A stretch of DNA of 10,260 bases from Paraprevotella sp. (GTDB lineage: Bacteria > Bacteroidota > Bacteroidia > Bacteroidales > Bacteroidaceae): contig JAJPYK010000136.1 in assembly GCA_021205005.1 (NCBI GenBank), positions 1 through 10,260 of the forward strand, written 5' to 3'. Below, piece by piece: positions 1 to 7,788 of this stretch (positions are counted from its first letter, which is position 1; every line of letters begins with the position of its first letter). The position numbers and the translations under genes were made by a program. A model generated the notes under the pieces. It was not told the origin of the DNA. It made no database searches and worked only from the letters and a program-made list of their open reading frames with translations.

Positions 1-1180
1 GTCGTGTCTGTGCCTATGGCTGGCGGCCTGTTCGCAGGACGACGGCCTGACGGATACGCCGTCGACTTCCGGCCCGTCCGCTTCCGATACCCTTCCGAAA
101 GATCCCGAACCGGGCAATCCCGTCACGATCCGTCTGAGCCTCGGGGTGACCCCGATGGCTAATGAGGAAGGTTCCACCCGCGCTTTCACGCCGTCGGGTC
201 CTGAGGTTACGGATATGATCCAGACTGCCGCCATTTTCGAGTTCGATGTGGAAGGCAACCACGACAGAGTCTTGCAGCCGGCTTCCTACTTCTTCCGCGA
301 CTTCAGGACGGATGCCACTCCCAACGGTATCCAATATCTGGAGGACTATACCGGTATCCAGGTGGTGGACGGCCCGAGCAGGACCTTGTGCGTGTTGGTC
401 AATGTGCCGAAAGACACCATCGACGCTTTCTATACCCGGATGGCGAACGAATACCATGTGTCGGACGGCCGTCTGTTATTGAGCTGGTTCAAGAAGTGGT
501 TCATCCACTTCGACTACGATGACGACGAGGACCAGAACATCCAAGGACAGCTCAAGTCCATGCCGATGATGGGGTATTACATCGGCGACGTGTATGCGAA
601 CGGCGGGACCTATACCGACATTCCTATCGACTTGGGGCGGTTGGCTTCGCGCATAGACGTGCAGATCGTCAACAAAATGAGTAAGGATGTGACGAAAGAC
701 AACATCCTCTATTACCATTTCGGCAATATGTTGCGCGGTGCGCAGGCCTATCTGGAAGAGTATGATACGTATGATCTGCCCGAGTTGCTTCCGGTGGGCA
801 AGCTGAAAGTGGCCATCGACGATTTGCCCATGGGCTCCACCGACATGCGTTATTTCTACGCCGGTCCGCAGTTTGCCGAGAATGCGGAGCAATCGATCAA
901 CCTTCATTTCTCTACGGGACAGGAACCGCCCGATTACTATACGGAGGGGTCGGAGGCGCACAGCAGTTTCGGCACTCGCGTGCCGTTGAGCGCCACGATG
1001 CCGGGCAGCGACATGATGAGTTACTATTTCTACCAGAACACGATCTATCACTTCACGTTCAATCTGGTGGATGGCTCGTCGAAGACGCGCTCGATCCGTG
1101 TAAAGGATGTCCGTACGCGCGGCGTCGGTTCGCAGGAAATAGACCTGGAAATCTCCAACAACGACTTGCAGAAGAAATAA
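1..1180 (+). CDS. Fimbrillin/Mfa2-like surface lipoprotein (5' partial)
   Basis: The reading frame is open from the left window edge (frame starting at base 2) to the TAA at 1178–1180, giving 392 visible residues; the true start lies upstream. The first visible residues form the end of a lipoprotein signal peptide with a lipobox (L-A-A-C, Cys codon 29–31). S-Q-D-D-G follows, an acidic stretch of the kind that directs Bacteroidota lipoproteins to the cell surface. Around visible residues 186–220 there is a fimbrillin-type signature: M-P-M-M-G, then I-P-I-D-L-x-R-L-A-S-R-I-D-V. An acidic run, D-Y-D-D-D-E-D, lies near residues 171–177. By family analogy it would be an outer-surface fimbrial anchor, tip or stalk subunit. 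The frame also contains an internal GTG at 146, but a start there would discard the lipobox and is rejected. The gene is convergent with the arg/pro cluster and unrelated to it in function. The lipoprotein call is firm; the fimbrillin/Mfa2 family call rests on short motifs and is moderate. Confidence 0.62.
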   Translation, partial: SCLCLWLAACSQDDGLTDTPSTSGPSASDTLPKDPEPGNPVTIRLSLGVTPMANEEGSTRAFTPSGPEVTDMIQTAAIFEFDVEGNHDRVLQPASYFFRDFRTDATPNGIQYLEDYTGIQVVDGPSRTLCVLVNVPKDTIDAFYTRMANEYHVSDGRLLLSWFKKWFIHFDYDDDEDQNIQGQLKSMPMMGYYIGDVYANGGTYTDIPIDLGRLASRIDVQIVNKMSKDVTKDNILYYHFGNMLRGAQAYLEEYDTYDLPELLPVGKLKVAIDDLPMGSTDMRYFYAGPQFAENAEQSINLHFSTGQEPPDYYTEGSEAHSSFGTRVPLSATMPGSDMMSYYFYQNTIYHFTFNLVDGSSKTRSIRVKDVRTRGVGSQEIDLEISNNDLQKK

Positions 1181-1203
1181 GAGGCGGCCTTCGCGGCCGT
1201 ACG

Positions 1204-1245
1204 AAAACGCTCCGATGCTGCGTGGCAGCGCCGGAGCGTTTTTTT
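1204..1245 (+). terminator. Rho-independent terminator after the lipoprotein gene
   Basis: The outer arms AAAACGCTCCG (1204–1214) and CGGAGCGTTTT (1232–1242) pair perfectly. An inner stem GCTGC/GCAGC (1217–1221 with 1225–1229) closes a 3-nt loop. A run of seven T (1239–1245) follows the stem, 24 nt or more after the TAA. Read on the minus strand the same stem ends in only four T, so it may also act, more weakly, as the end of the argF' transcript arriving from the other side. A smaller hairpin (CGGCC/GGCCG, 1185–1199) lies just before it. Confidence 0.85.
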
Positions 1246-1364
1246 GTGTCCGCCGTCATGGGGTGCGGAGCGGGGAAAATTTTTCTGCGGAGATTTTTTT
1301 TCAATCTGCGGAGAAAAATCCGTCGGGGTCCCGCAGCGAAAAAAAAGGTGCGGGCGGGTCAGAG
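1246..1364. other. Convergent intergenic stretch with a short repeated motif
   Basis: This gap lies between the two convergent gene ends. It holds a 10-bp direct repeat, TCTGCGGAGA, at 1284–1293 and 1305–1314, and a third partial copy of its core GCGGAG at 1265–1270, spaced 22 and 21 bp apart. A/T runs separate the copies. I see no gene and no convincing dedicated terminator for argF' here; on the minus strand there is a run of eight T (1339–1346 region) without a clear GC stem in front. Confidence 0.4.
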
Positions 1365-2321
1365 CTATTCCAGCATGCGCTTGAGCACCACGGTGGCCGA
1401 GATCTCGCGGTTGGCCGCTTCGGGGATGACCAGCGACTGTGGGCTTTCGATCACGTCGTCCGTCACGATCATGTTGCGCCGCACGGGCAGGCAGTGCATG
1501 AAAAACGCCCGGTTCGTGACGGCCATGTGCGCCTCGTCCACCGTCCAACTGCGGTCGACGGTCAACACCTTGCCGTAGTCCTCCGGCCGGGTCACTCCCG
1601 GACAGCTCCAGTTCTTGGCGTAAATGAAGTCGGCCCCCCTGAAGGCCTCCATCTGGTCGTACTCCACGCGGGCCTTCCCGACGAATTTCGGGTCGAGCTC
1701 ATATCCGCGGGGATGCGTGACGACGAAATCCACGTCGGCGGCGTTCATCCACTGGGCGAAACTGTTGGGCACGGCCTGCGGCAGGGCTTTGGGATGGGGC
1801 GCCCACGAGAGCACCACCTTGGGACGCGGCGTGCGTTTGTACTCTTCGATGGAGATCAGGTCGGCGAAACTCTGCAAGGGGTGCACCGTGGCGCTCTCCA
1901 TGAAGAACACGGGCCGGCCGGAGTAACGGACGAACTGGTCGAGGATCTTTTCCTCGTAGTCGTCCCGTCGGCTCTCGAAGGTGGCGAAGGAACGCACGCC
2001 GATCACGTCGCAGTAGCATCCCATCACGGGGATGGCTTCGAGCAGATGCTCGCTTTTGTCGCCGTCCATGATCACGCCGCGCTCCGTCTCCAGTTTCCAT
2101 GCGCCCTGATTGACGTCGAGCACAATGACGTTCAGGCCCAGGTTCATGGCCGCTTTCTGCGTGCTGAGGCGGGTGCGCAGGCTGTTGTTAAAGAAAATAA
2201 GCAGGGCGGTCTTGTTCCGTCCCAGCGTCTGGTAGCGGAAACGGTCTTTCTTGACCTCGAACGCCTCTTGCAAGGCCGATTTCAGGTCGCCCAGGTCTTC
2301 TACATTCCGGAATACTCTCAT
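1365..2321 (-). CDS. argF': N-succinylornithine carbamoyltransferase (SOTCase)
   Basis: Cytosolic enzyme that transfers the carbamoyl group of carbamoyl phosphate to N-succinyl-L-ornithine, giving N-succinyl-L-citrulline for arginine synthesis. The 318 residues match the Bacteroides fragilis SOTCase in length and, as I recall that sequence, along nearly the whole chain. The carbamoyl-phosphate motif is S-L-R-T-R (47–51), H-P-L-Q is at 147–150 and H-C-L-P at 276–279; S-F-A-D-L at 151–155 follows directly. Residue 90, in G-D-K-S-E-H, is Ser (codon 2054–2052). In B. fragilis it is Pro, and in the N-acetylornithine enzyme of Xanthomonas the equivalent is Glu92. Published swaps of Glu92 to Pro, Ser, Val or Ala each gave a succinyl-specific enzyme, so Ser supports succinyl specificity. 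It is the last gene of the cluster, 34 nt after proA. No Shine–Dalgarno is visible before its ATG, which is usual for this phylum. Ordinary ornithine carbamoyltransferase is unlikely. Confidence 0.95.
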   Translation of the reverse strand: MRVFRNVEDLGDLKSALQEAFEVKKDRFRYQTLGRNKTALLIFFNNSLRTRLSTQKAAMNLGLNVIVLDVNQGAWKLETERGVIMDGDKSEHLLEAIPVMGCYCDVIGVRSFATFESRRDDYEEKILDQFVRYSGRPVFFMESATVHPLQSFADLISIEEYKRTPRPKVVLSWAPHPKALPQAVPNSFAQWMNAADVDFVVTHPRGYELDPKFVGKARVEYDQMEAFRGADFIYAKNWSCPGVTRPEDYGKVLTVDRSWTVDEAHMAVTNRAFFMHCLPVRRNMIVTDDVIESPQSLVIPEAANREISATVVLKRMLE

Positions 2322-2355
2322 GAGATTATGTTTTTGGTTTAAGTGAATAATCGGT

Positions 2356-3606
2356 TTATCGCGGTCGCGTCTGTCCGTTGCCGTGAATCAGCCATTTGTA
2401 TGTCGTCATCTCTTCCAGGGCCATCGGTCCGCGGGCGTGCAGCTTCTGGGTGCTGATGCCGATTTCGGCCCCCAGTCCGAACTGTGCCCCGTCGGTGAAC
2501 GAAGTCGGCGCGTTGACGTAGACGCAGGCGGCGTCTACGGCTTGCAGGAAGCGTTCGGCGGCCTCCCGGTCTTCCGTAATGATGCACTCGCTGTGCCCCG
2601 AGCCGTAGCGGGCGATGTGGTCCAAAGCCTCGTCGAACGACGCCACGGTCTTCACCGACATCTTGTAGTCCATGTATTCCGTGCCGAAGTTCGCTTCCGT
2701 GGCTGCCTCCAGTTCGCTGTCGGGATAGTGTCCTTTCAGTGCGGCCCTTGCGGGCTCATCGGCATAGAGGCGCACGTGGCTGTCCCGCAGGGGGGCGCAG
2801 AGGCGGGGCAGGTCGGCCAGCCGGTCGGCGTGGATCAGCAGACTGTCCAGCGCGTTGCACACGCTGACCCGCCGCGTCTTGGCGTTGGTCACGATGGCCG
2901 CTCCCTTGCCGACGTCGCCCGCCCGGTCGAAATAGGCATGACACACGCCGGCCCCGGTCTCGATGACCGGCACGCGGGCGTTCTCGCGGACGTAGCGTAT
3001 CAGTGCGCTGCCTCCCCGCGGAATGAGCACGTCCACGTAGCCGCGCGCCTGCAACAGGGCTGCGGCGGCCCCGCGTTCGGACGGCAGGAGGGTCACGGCG
3101 TCGGGGGTGACGCCGAAACGCGCCAGCACCTCGCGGATCATGTCCACGACGGCGCGGTTGGAGCGGTCGGCGTCGCTTCCGCCCTTGAGCACGCATGCGC
3201 TGCCGGCTTTCAGGCAAAGCGAGAAGACGTCGAAACTCACGTTGGGGCGCGCCTCGTAGATGACGCCGATGACGCCGAAGGGCACGCTGACGCGTTTCAG
3301 GTCGAGTCCGTTAGGCAGCACGACGTGTTTCAGTATCCGTCCCAGCGGCGACGGCAGTCCGGCCACGTGGCGCAGGTCTGCGGCGATGGTTTCCAGGCGT
3401 CCTGGCGTCAGCTTCAGCCGGTCGTAGAGGGGATTCTCGGGCGACATGCGTGCCAGGTCGCGTGCGTTTTCCGCCAGGAGCTGCCCGGTGCGGGCCAGGG
3501 TCTCGTCGGCCACGGCGTGCAGGATGTCGTTCACCCGTTCCGCCGGGAGCTGCGCCAGTTCCCGTCCGGCGGCTTTCGCCTTCTTAAATAAAACGTTCAG
3601 ATCCAT
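2356..3606 (-). CDS. proA: Glutamate-5-semialdehyde dehydrogenase (gamma-glutamyl phosphate reductase)
   Basis: Second step of proline synthesis: NADPH-dependent reduction of gamma-glutamyl phosphate, made by ProB, to glutamate semialdehyde. The chosen start gives 416 residues, close to the 417 of the E. coli enzyme. The protein has [16 protein letters not shown] (about 108–123), the catalytic cysteine in V-S-V-C-N-A-L-D (Cys250) and the C-terminal [19 protein letters not shown]. These are hallmarks of the family. An in-frame ATG six codons upstream (3624) is possible. I prefer 3606 because family similarity begins there and the bases before it are A-rich, as expected for starts in this phylum. 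It lies 49 nt after the proB stop and 34 nt before argF'. ProA and ProB normally form a complex that channels the labile acyl phosphate, which fits their adjacency. A long open frame on the opposite strand here is a by-product of high GC. Confidence 0.96.
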   Translation of the reverse strand: MDLNVLFKKAKAAGRELAQLPAERVNDILHAVADETLARTGQLLAENARDLARMSPENPLYDRLKLTPGRLETIAADLRHVAGLPSPLGRILKHVVLPNGLDLKRVSVPFGVIGVIYEARPNVSFDVFSLCLKAGSACVLKGGSDADRSNRAVVDMIREVLARFGVTPDAVTLLPSERGAAAALLQARGYVDVLIPRGGSALIRYVRENARVPVIETGAGVCHAYFDRAGDVGKGAAIVTNAKTRRVSVCNALDSLLIHADRLADLPRLCAPLRDSHVRLYADEPARAALKGHYPDSELEAATEANFGTEYMDYKMSVKTVASFDEALDHIARYGSGHSECIITEDREAAERFLQAVDAACVYVNAPTSFTDGAQFGLGAEIGISTQKLHARGPMALEEMTTYKWLIHGNGQTRPR

Positions 3607-3655
3607 GTTTTTTTGGTTTTTCATTATGGGGGATGTCCTTCTTCTTCCCGTCCGT

Positions 3656-4774
3656 TCATTCCAGATACAGGTAGTCGTAGTGCACCAGCGGTTTGCAGTC
3701 GTGCTGTCCGAGTAGCTTCCTTGCCTCTTCGCTGTCGTAGGCGGCCCGGCCCACGCCGAGCTTGTCTCCCCGTGAAGAGCAGACGGACACGAGTTCGTCT
3801 TTCTCGAAGTCTCCTTCGATCCGTGTGATGCCCACGGGCAGTATGCTCACGGCCTTGTCTCCGCAGACGGCCTCCGCGGCCTTGTCGTTGAGGAAGATCT
3901 TTCCCTTGGCGAATCCGGTGCTGTGTGCGATCCATTTCTTGACGCTCGACACGCTGCCTTTCCTCGGAGCGAAACGGGTGCAGACGACCCGTCGCGGATG
4001 CAGGATCAGGTCGGTGAGTATGTCGTCGCGTCTGCCGTTGGCGATGATCACTTCTATACCTTCGTCGGCCACCTTGCGGGCGATGTGGCATTTGGTGATC
4101 ATGCCTCCTCTTCCGAATCCCGACTTTTCGGTACGGATGTATTCTTTCAGGTCGCGTTCCGGCTCCACCTCGGGTATGACTTCCGTGCCGGGTGTGCCGG
4201 GCGCGCCGTTATAGATGCCGTCCACGTTGCTCAGGATGACCAGTGCCTGTACGTCCATCATGGTGGCGATCAGCCCCGACAGTTCGTCGTTGTCCGTAAA
4301 CATGAGTTCGGTGACGCTGACGGTGTCGTTCTCGTTCACGATGGGAATGACGCCGTTTTCGAGCATCACCATCATGCAGTTGCGCTGGTTCAGGTAGTGT
4401 CGTCGTGTGCCGAAGCTTTCTTTCATGGTGAGCACCTGTCCCACGGGGAGCCTGTGCTCGCGGAAGAGTTCGTAGTAACGGTTGATCAGCTTCGCCTGTC
4501 CCACGGCCGAGAAGAGCTGCCGCTGGTCCACGCTGTCCATTTTCCGGGTGGCTGCCGTCTTGAGTTCTCCCCGTCCGCTGGCCACGGCTCCGGAGGAGAT
4601 CAGTATGACTTCGATGCCGTTTCGGCGCAGCTCGGCCACCTGGTCCACCAGGGCTGACATGCGGGTGACGTCCAGACTGCCGTCTTTTCGGGTCAGTACG
4701 TTGCTGCCGATCTTGACGGCGATGCGTTTATAGTCTTGCGGCATACGGCTGTCGTTCTTTATGGTGAGTGTCAT
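3656..4774 (-). CDS. proB: Glutamate 5-kinase
   Basis: First committed step of proline synthesis: ATP-dependent phosphorylation of glutamate at the gamma carboxyl, the usual point of proline feedback inhibition. The 372 residues comprise an amino-acid kinase domain (about 15–265) with V-K-I-G-S-N-V-L (20–27), I-S-S-G-A-V-A-S-G (59–67), V-N-E-N-D-T (146–151), L-S-N-V-D-G-I-Y (181–188) and S-G-F-G-R-G-G-M (218–225). A C-terminal PUA domain (about 288–360) follows, as in the E. coli enzyme. The ATG at 4774 overlaps the proC TGA in an ATGA, so translation is probably coupled to proC and no Shine–Dalgarno is needed. An alternative ATG at 4744 starts exactly where family similarity begins ([10 protein letters not shown]) and is the other reasonable choice. 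Confidence 0.96.
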   Translation of the reverse strand: MTLTIKNDSRMPQDYKRIAVKIGSNVLTRKDGSLDVTRMSALVDQVAELRRNGIEVILISSGAVASGRGELKTAATRKMDSVDQRQLFSAVGQAKLINRYYELFREHRLPVGQVLTMKESFGTRRHYLNQRNCMMVMLENGVIPIVNENDTVSVTELMFTDNDELSGLIATMMDVQALVILSNVDGIYNGAPGTPGTEVIPEVEPERDLKEYIRTEKSGFGRGGMITKCHIARKVADEGIEVIIANGRRDDILTDLILHPRRVVCTRFAPRKGSVSSVKKWIAHSTGFAKGKIFLNDKAAEAVCGDKAVSILPVGITRIEGDFEKDELVSVCSSRGDKLGVGRAAYDSEEARKLLGQHDCKPLVHYDYLYLE

Positions 4775-5568
4775 TTCTTGACCGAAGCGCGCAGGCCTTT
4801 GATGACACTGGCGGTGAATCCGGTTTCTTCCATGGCGTTCAGTCCGCGTATGGTCAGTCCGCCGGGCGTGGTCACCTTATCGATCTCCGCTTCGGGATGC
4901 GCGTCGCCTGCGGCCAGCAGTTCCACCGCTCCCTTGAGGGTCTGTGCGATCGCGCGCCGGGCGTCTTTGGGAGAGAATCCCAGCTCCACACCTCCTTCGG
5001 TGGCCGCCCGGATGTATCTCATCGCATAGGCTATGCCGCAAGAGGCCAGCGCCATGCCGGCTTCCATCAGCCGTTCCTCGACCAGCATGGCGTCGCCCAG
5101 CTCCTTGAACATGGCCAATACGCGGGCGTCCAGTTCGGGCGTGGAACATACGGACGACATGAACGTCATCCCGCTCATCACGGCGATCGCCATGTTGGGG
5201 ATGAGGTAATACACGGCCGGATATTCGCCGTCGCCCCGGTCCAGATACTGGCAGAGCCGGGCTGTCCCGATGCCCCCCGCCATGGAGAGTACGGCCTGGT
5301 TGTCGTAGTCCAGCTCTCCCTTGATTTCCTCTATCACGTCCTGTACCAGCCAGGGCTTCACTGCCAGGATGACGGCGTCTGCGCCCGCCACGGCCTGTTT
5401 GTTGCTCTGTGTGGTGATGATTTTGGGAAACTCGGATGTCAATATATCCAGCTTTTCCCGGCTCGGATTGGACACCGTGATGTCCGACGTGTTTACCAAA
5501 CTGCCTTTCGCTAATCCGCGGGCCATGGCTCCTCCCATGTTGCCTGCACCGATAATGGCTACTTTCAT
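4771..5568 (-). CDS. proC: Pyrroline-5-carboxylate reductase
   Basis: Last step of proline synthesis: NAD(P)H-dependent reduction of 1-pyrroline-5-carboxylate, formed spontaneously from the ProA product. The 265 residues start with a Rossmann dinucleotide site, G-A-G-N-M-G (7–12). They continue with the second strand S-N-P-S-R (33–37), A-V-K-P (69–72), I-P-N (123–125) and the C-terminal T-P-G-G-L-T (234–239), which marks the substrate region. The usual S-S-G or G-S-G-P is A-S-C-G-I-A here (175–180), a mild variation. The start at 5568 is fixed by a perfect AAGGAGGT nine bases upstream. It lies 79 nt after argD, the longest gap inside the cluster, and overlaps proB by four bases. From memory, some Bacteroides carry an XRE-type regulator gene near proC; none is present here. 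Confidence 0.95.
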   Translation of the reverse strand: MKVAIIGAGNMGGAMARGLAKGSLVNTSDITVSNPSREKLDILTSEFPKIITTQSNKQAVAGADAVILAVKPWLVQDVIEEIKGELDYDNQAVLSMAGGIGTARLCQYLDRGDGEYPAVYYLIPNMAIAVMSGMTFMSSVCSTPELDARVLAMFKELGDAMLVEERLMEAGMALASCGIAYAMRYIRAATEGGVELGFSPKDARRAIAQTLKGAVELLAAGDAHPEAEIDKVTTPGGLTIRGLNAMEETGFTASVIKGLRASVKK

Positions 5569-5576
5569 GTCGATTT

Positions 5577-5584
5577 ACCTCCTT
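5577..5584 (-). promoter_or_regulatory. Perfect Shine–Dalgarno for proC
   Basis: On the minus strand this reads AAGGAGGT, fully complementary to the usual 3' end of 16S rRNA, and GGAGG ends nine bases before the proC ATG. Strong Shine–Dalgarno sites are uncommon in Bacteroidota, where A-rich leaders are the norm. Most other genes in the cluster lack one, so the site stands out. It decides the proC start. Confidence 0.8.
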
Positions 5585-5628
5585 TTAAATAAGGAAATCC
5601 GGGCTTCATTCGTCTTACGGGCCGGATT
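5580..5628 (-). promoter_or_regulatory. Two abutting hairpins in the argD–proC gap, one covering the proC ribosome site
   Basis: In the minus-strand RNA, AATCCGG (5628–5622) can pair with CCGGATT (5602–5596) around a 19-nt loop. The very next bases, TCCTT (5595–5591), can pair with AAGGA (5584–5580) around ATTTAA, and two further G·U pairs can extend the stem over the GG that completes the Shine–Dalgarno. The two stems touch without a gap, so they could stack. The second stem would mask the proC ribosome site. Seen by eye only; no folding energy was computed. Confidence 0.4.
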
Positions 5629-5647
5629 CCCCTTCCTTCCATTTCTG

Positions 5648-6784
5648 TTATTTCTCTCTTAATACGCATTCCAGTCGTCTCAGGAACTCTGCGGCTTCTC
5701 CCTCGGTGAGGCAGAGGGGCGGCAGCAGGCGCAGCACATTCGTGCCGCTGCATCCGGTGAAACAGTGCTGTTCGAACAGCAGGCAGTTGCGCACGTCCTT
5801 GTACGGCACGTCCAATTCGATGCCGATCATCAGGCCGCGGCCGCGGACGTCTGTCACATGGGGCAGATGCAACGCCTCGATGCCTTCCATGAGGAAGCGT
5901 CCCACGCGGCCGGCGTTCTCCGTCAGCCGTTCGCTCTCCAAGACGTCGAGCACGGCCAATGCTGCCGAACCGGCTAAATGATTCCCTCCAAAAGTCGTGC
6001 CTAACTGTCCGTAAACCGGAACAAAATCGGGAGAAATCAGCACCGCGCCCATGGGGAATCCGTTGGCGATCCCCTTGGCCACCGTGATCAGATCGGGTTT
6101 GACCCCGAGATGCTGGTGGGCGAAGAACTTGCCCGAACGCCCGTAGCCGCACTGTATCTCGTCGCAGATCAGCACCGTACCGGTCTCATCGCATGCGCGG
6201 CGCAGGCCCTGCATGAACTCCGGTGTGGCCAGACGGATGCCGCCCACGCCCTGGATACATTCCACGATCACGGCACAGACGTCTCCTTTGGCCAGCTCGG
6301 TCCGGAAGGCGTCGAGGTCGTTCAGAGGCAGATAAGTCACATGTCCGTTGGCATTCACCGGGGCGATGATTTTCGGATTGTCCGTCACTTCCACAGCCAA
6401 TGAGGTACGCCCGTGGAAGGCTTTCCGTGCGGAGAGCACGCGACGTCGGCCGTTACGGAAGCTGGCCAGCTTCAGCGCGTTCTCGTTGGCCTCGGCTCCG
6501 GAATTGATCAGGAACAGTCGGTAGTCCTCGTAACCGCAGGCCTTTCCGAGCCGTTCGGCCAGTTCCGCCTGCAAGCGGTTGACTACGGAATTGCTGTAAA
6601 AGCCCAGCGTGTGCAACTGTTGCGTGACCCGCTCCACATAATGCGGGTGGCAGTGCCCGATACTGATGACGGCATGCCCGCCGTAGAGGTCGAGATATTC
6701 CTGTCCCTTGTCGTCCCATACGCGGCTTCCTCTTCCCTTGACGATATTGATATCGAAAAGCGGATATACATCGAATAGTTTCAT
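5648..6784 (-). CDS. argD: Succinyl/acetylornithine aminotransferase
   Basis: PLP-dependent class III aminotransferase that converts N-acyl-glutamate semialdehyde plus glutamate to N-acyl-ornithine and 2-oxoglutarate. The acyl group here is probably succinyl, given the transcarbamylase in the same cluster. It is 378 residues long, normal for the family. It shows N-S-G-A-E-A-N-E (94–101), F-H-G-R-T (123–127), C-D-E-I-Q-C-G-Y-G-R-S-G (207–218) with the PLP-binding aspartate at 208, the Schiff-base lysine in V-A-K-G-I-A-N-G (Lys237), and T-T-F-G-G-N (263–268). Near the C-terminus, F-T-G-C-S-G-T-N-V-L-R-L-L-P-P (342–356) is a longer segment before N-V-L-R than I recall from acetyl-specific enzymes, and might help accommodate succinate; that is inference. 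The ATG lies 14 nt after argC with a weak AGGAAG ahead of it. Confidence 0.94.
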   Translation of the reverse strand: MKLFDVYPLFDINIVKGRGSRVWDDKGQEYLDLYGGHAVISIGHCHPHYVERVTQQLHTLGFYSNSVVNRLQAELAERLGKACGYEDYRLFLINSGAEANENALKLASFRNGRRRVLSARKAFHGRTSLAVEVTDNPKIIAPVNANGHVTYLPLNDLDAFRTELAKGDVCAVIVECIQGVGGIRLATPEFMQGLRRACDETGTVLICDEIQCGYGRSGKFFAHQHLGVKPDLITVAKGIANGFPMGAVLISPDFVPVYGQLGTTFGGNHLAGSAALAVLDVLESERLTENAGRVGRFLMEGIEALHLPHVTDVRGRGLMIGIELDVPYKDVRNCLLFEQHCFTGCSGTNVLRLLPPLCLTEGEAAEFLRRLECVLREK

Positions 6785-6798
6785 GTTTCTTCCTTTCT

Positions 6799-7773
6799 TT
6801 AAAATGCTGAGGGTTTCAGACGCAGGCCGGCCGTTTCCTCCAGTCCGAACATGAGGTTCATGTTCTGCACGGCCTGTCCGCTGGCCCCCTTGAGCAGGTT
6901 GTCGATGGTGGACGTCACCAGCAATTTGTCGCCGAACTTGTCCACGTGGACCAGCGCCTTGTTAGTGTTGACCACCTGTTTCATGTCGATGGCGCGGTCT
7001 GCATAATGCGTGAAGGCCGCATCCTTATAATATTCCCGGTACAGACTTTCCGCCTCTTCTGCGGACAGGGCCTCGCCTACGCGGATCACTTCGGTGGCGA
7101 AGATGCCGCGGGCGAAGTCGCCGCGATAGGGGATGAAATCTATAGCTCCCTCGAAACCGGGCTGCAACGACCGCAACGACTGGAGAATCTCCGGCACGTG
7201 CTGGTGGTTGAACGCCTTATATATGCTCATGTTGTTGTTGCGCCAACTGAAATGCGTGGTAGCGCCCGGCTTCACACCGGCCCCCGTACTGCCCGTTATG
7301 GCATTGACTGCCACGTCGCCCCGGAGCAGTCCGCGGGCGGCCAGCGGCAGCAGGCCCAACTGGATGCACGTGGCGAAGCAGCCCGGATTGGCTACGTGCC
7401 GTGCGGCGGCTATGGCTTCGCGCTGCAATTCCGGCAGGCCGTAGACATAGTCGTGTCCGGGAGCCGCCAGACGGAAGTCCTGTGCCAGGTCGATGATCTT
7501 TACTCGCGCCGGCACGTCGTGTGTCGACAGAAACTCCGCGCTCTTGCCGTGTCCGGAACAGAAAAAGAGCACGTCCGCCTCGCCGAAGGGCAGCCGGTCG
7601 GTAAAGACCAGGTCCGTTTCGCCGTAGAGCCCCTCGTGAACTTCCGTGACGGGGACGCCTGCGTGGCTCGAACTGTGGATGAACGCGATCTCCGCTTCCG
7701 GATGGTTCAGCAACAGGCGGCAGAGTTCGCCGGCCGTATAGCCGGCGCCCCCGATAAGTCCCACTTTCACCAT
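6799..7773 (-). CDS. argC: N-acyl-gamma-glutamyl-phosphate reductase (probably succinyl-specific)
   Basis: NADPH-dependent reduction of N-acyl-gamma-glutamyl phosphate to N-acyl-glutamate semialdehyde. The 324-residue product has the nucleotide-binding G-G-A-G-Y-T-A-G-E-L (8–17) and the active-site cysteine in N-P-G-C-F-A-T (Cys132). It also has G-S-T-G-A-G (161–166) and the C-terminal D-N-L-L-K-G-A-S-G-Q-A-V-Q-N-M-N (291–306) of the type 1 family. Where E. coli and Mycobacterium enzymes read F-T-P-H with a catalytic His, this one reads F-I-P-Y-R-G-D-F-A-R-G (213–223), with Tyr216. I chose the ATG at 7773 because M-V-K-V-G-L-I-G is the expected N-terminus and AAGGAG sits nine bases upstream. 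In-frame ATGs at 7806 and 7821 would extend it back into argG and are less likely. Confidence 0.94.
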   Translation of the reverse strand: MVKVGLIGGAGYTAGELCRLLLNHPEAEIAFIHSSSHAGVPVTEVHEGLYGETDLVFTDRLPFGEADVLFFCSGHGKSAEFLSTHDVPARVKIIDLAQDFRLAAPGHDYVYGLPELQREAIAAARHVANPGCFATCIQLGLLPLAARGLLRGDVAVNAITGSTGAGVKPGATTHFSWRNNNMSIYKAFNHQHVPEILQSLRSLQPGFEGAIDFIPYRGDFARGIFATEVIRVGEALSAEEAESLYREYYKDAAFTHYADRAIDMKQVVNTNKALVHVDKFGDKLLVTSTIDNLLKGASGQAVQNMNLMFGLEETAGLRLKPSAF

Positions 7774-7782
7774 ATCCTGTCT

Positions 7783-7788
7783 CTCCTT
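7783..7788 (-). promoter_or_regulatory. Shine–Dalgarno AAGGAG for argC, overlapping the argG stop
   Basis: The minus strand reads AAGGAG with its first bases inside the TAA of argG (7789–7787), nine bases before the argC ATG at 7773. It settles the choice among three in-frame ATGs and would place terminating argG ribosomes on the argC initiation site. Confidence 0.7.

Noticed and set aside
146..1180. GTG at 146 as the true start of the lipoprotein gene
   Set aside because: The frame is open to the window edge, and the upstream part encodes a lipobox with an export signal, so the real start is outside the window.
1215..2342. 375-codon open frame on the + strand starting inside the terminator
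   Set aside because: It begins within the lipoprotein terminator hairpin and is otherwise antisense to argF'. No family resemblance.
2383..3591. 402-codon open frame on the + strand
   Set aside because: It is the antisense shadow of proA, rich in H, V, G and Q as expected for such mirrored frames, with no domain or ribosome site.
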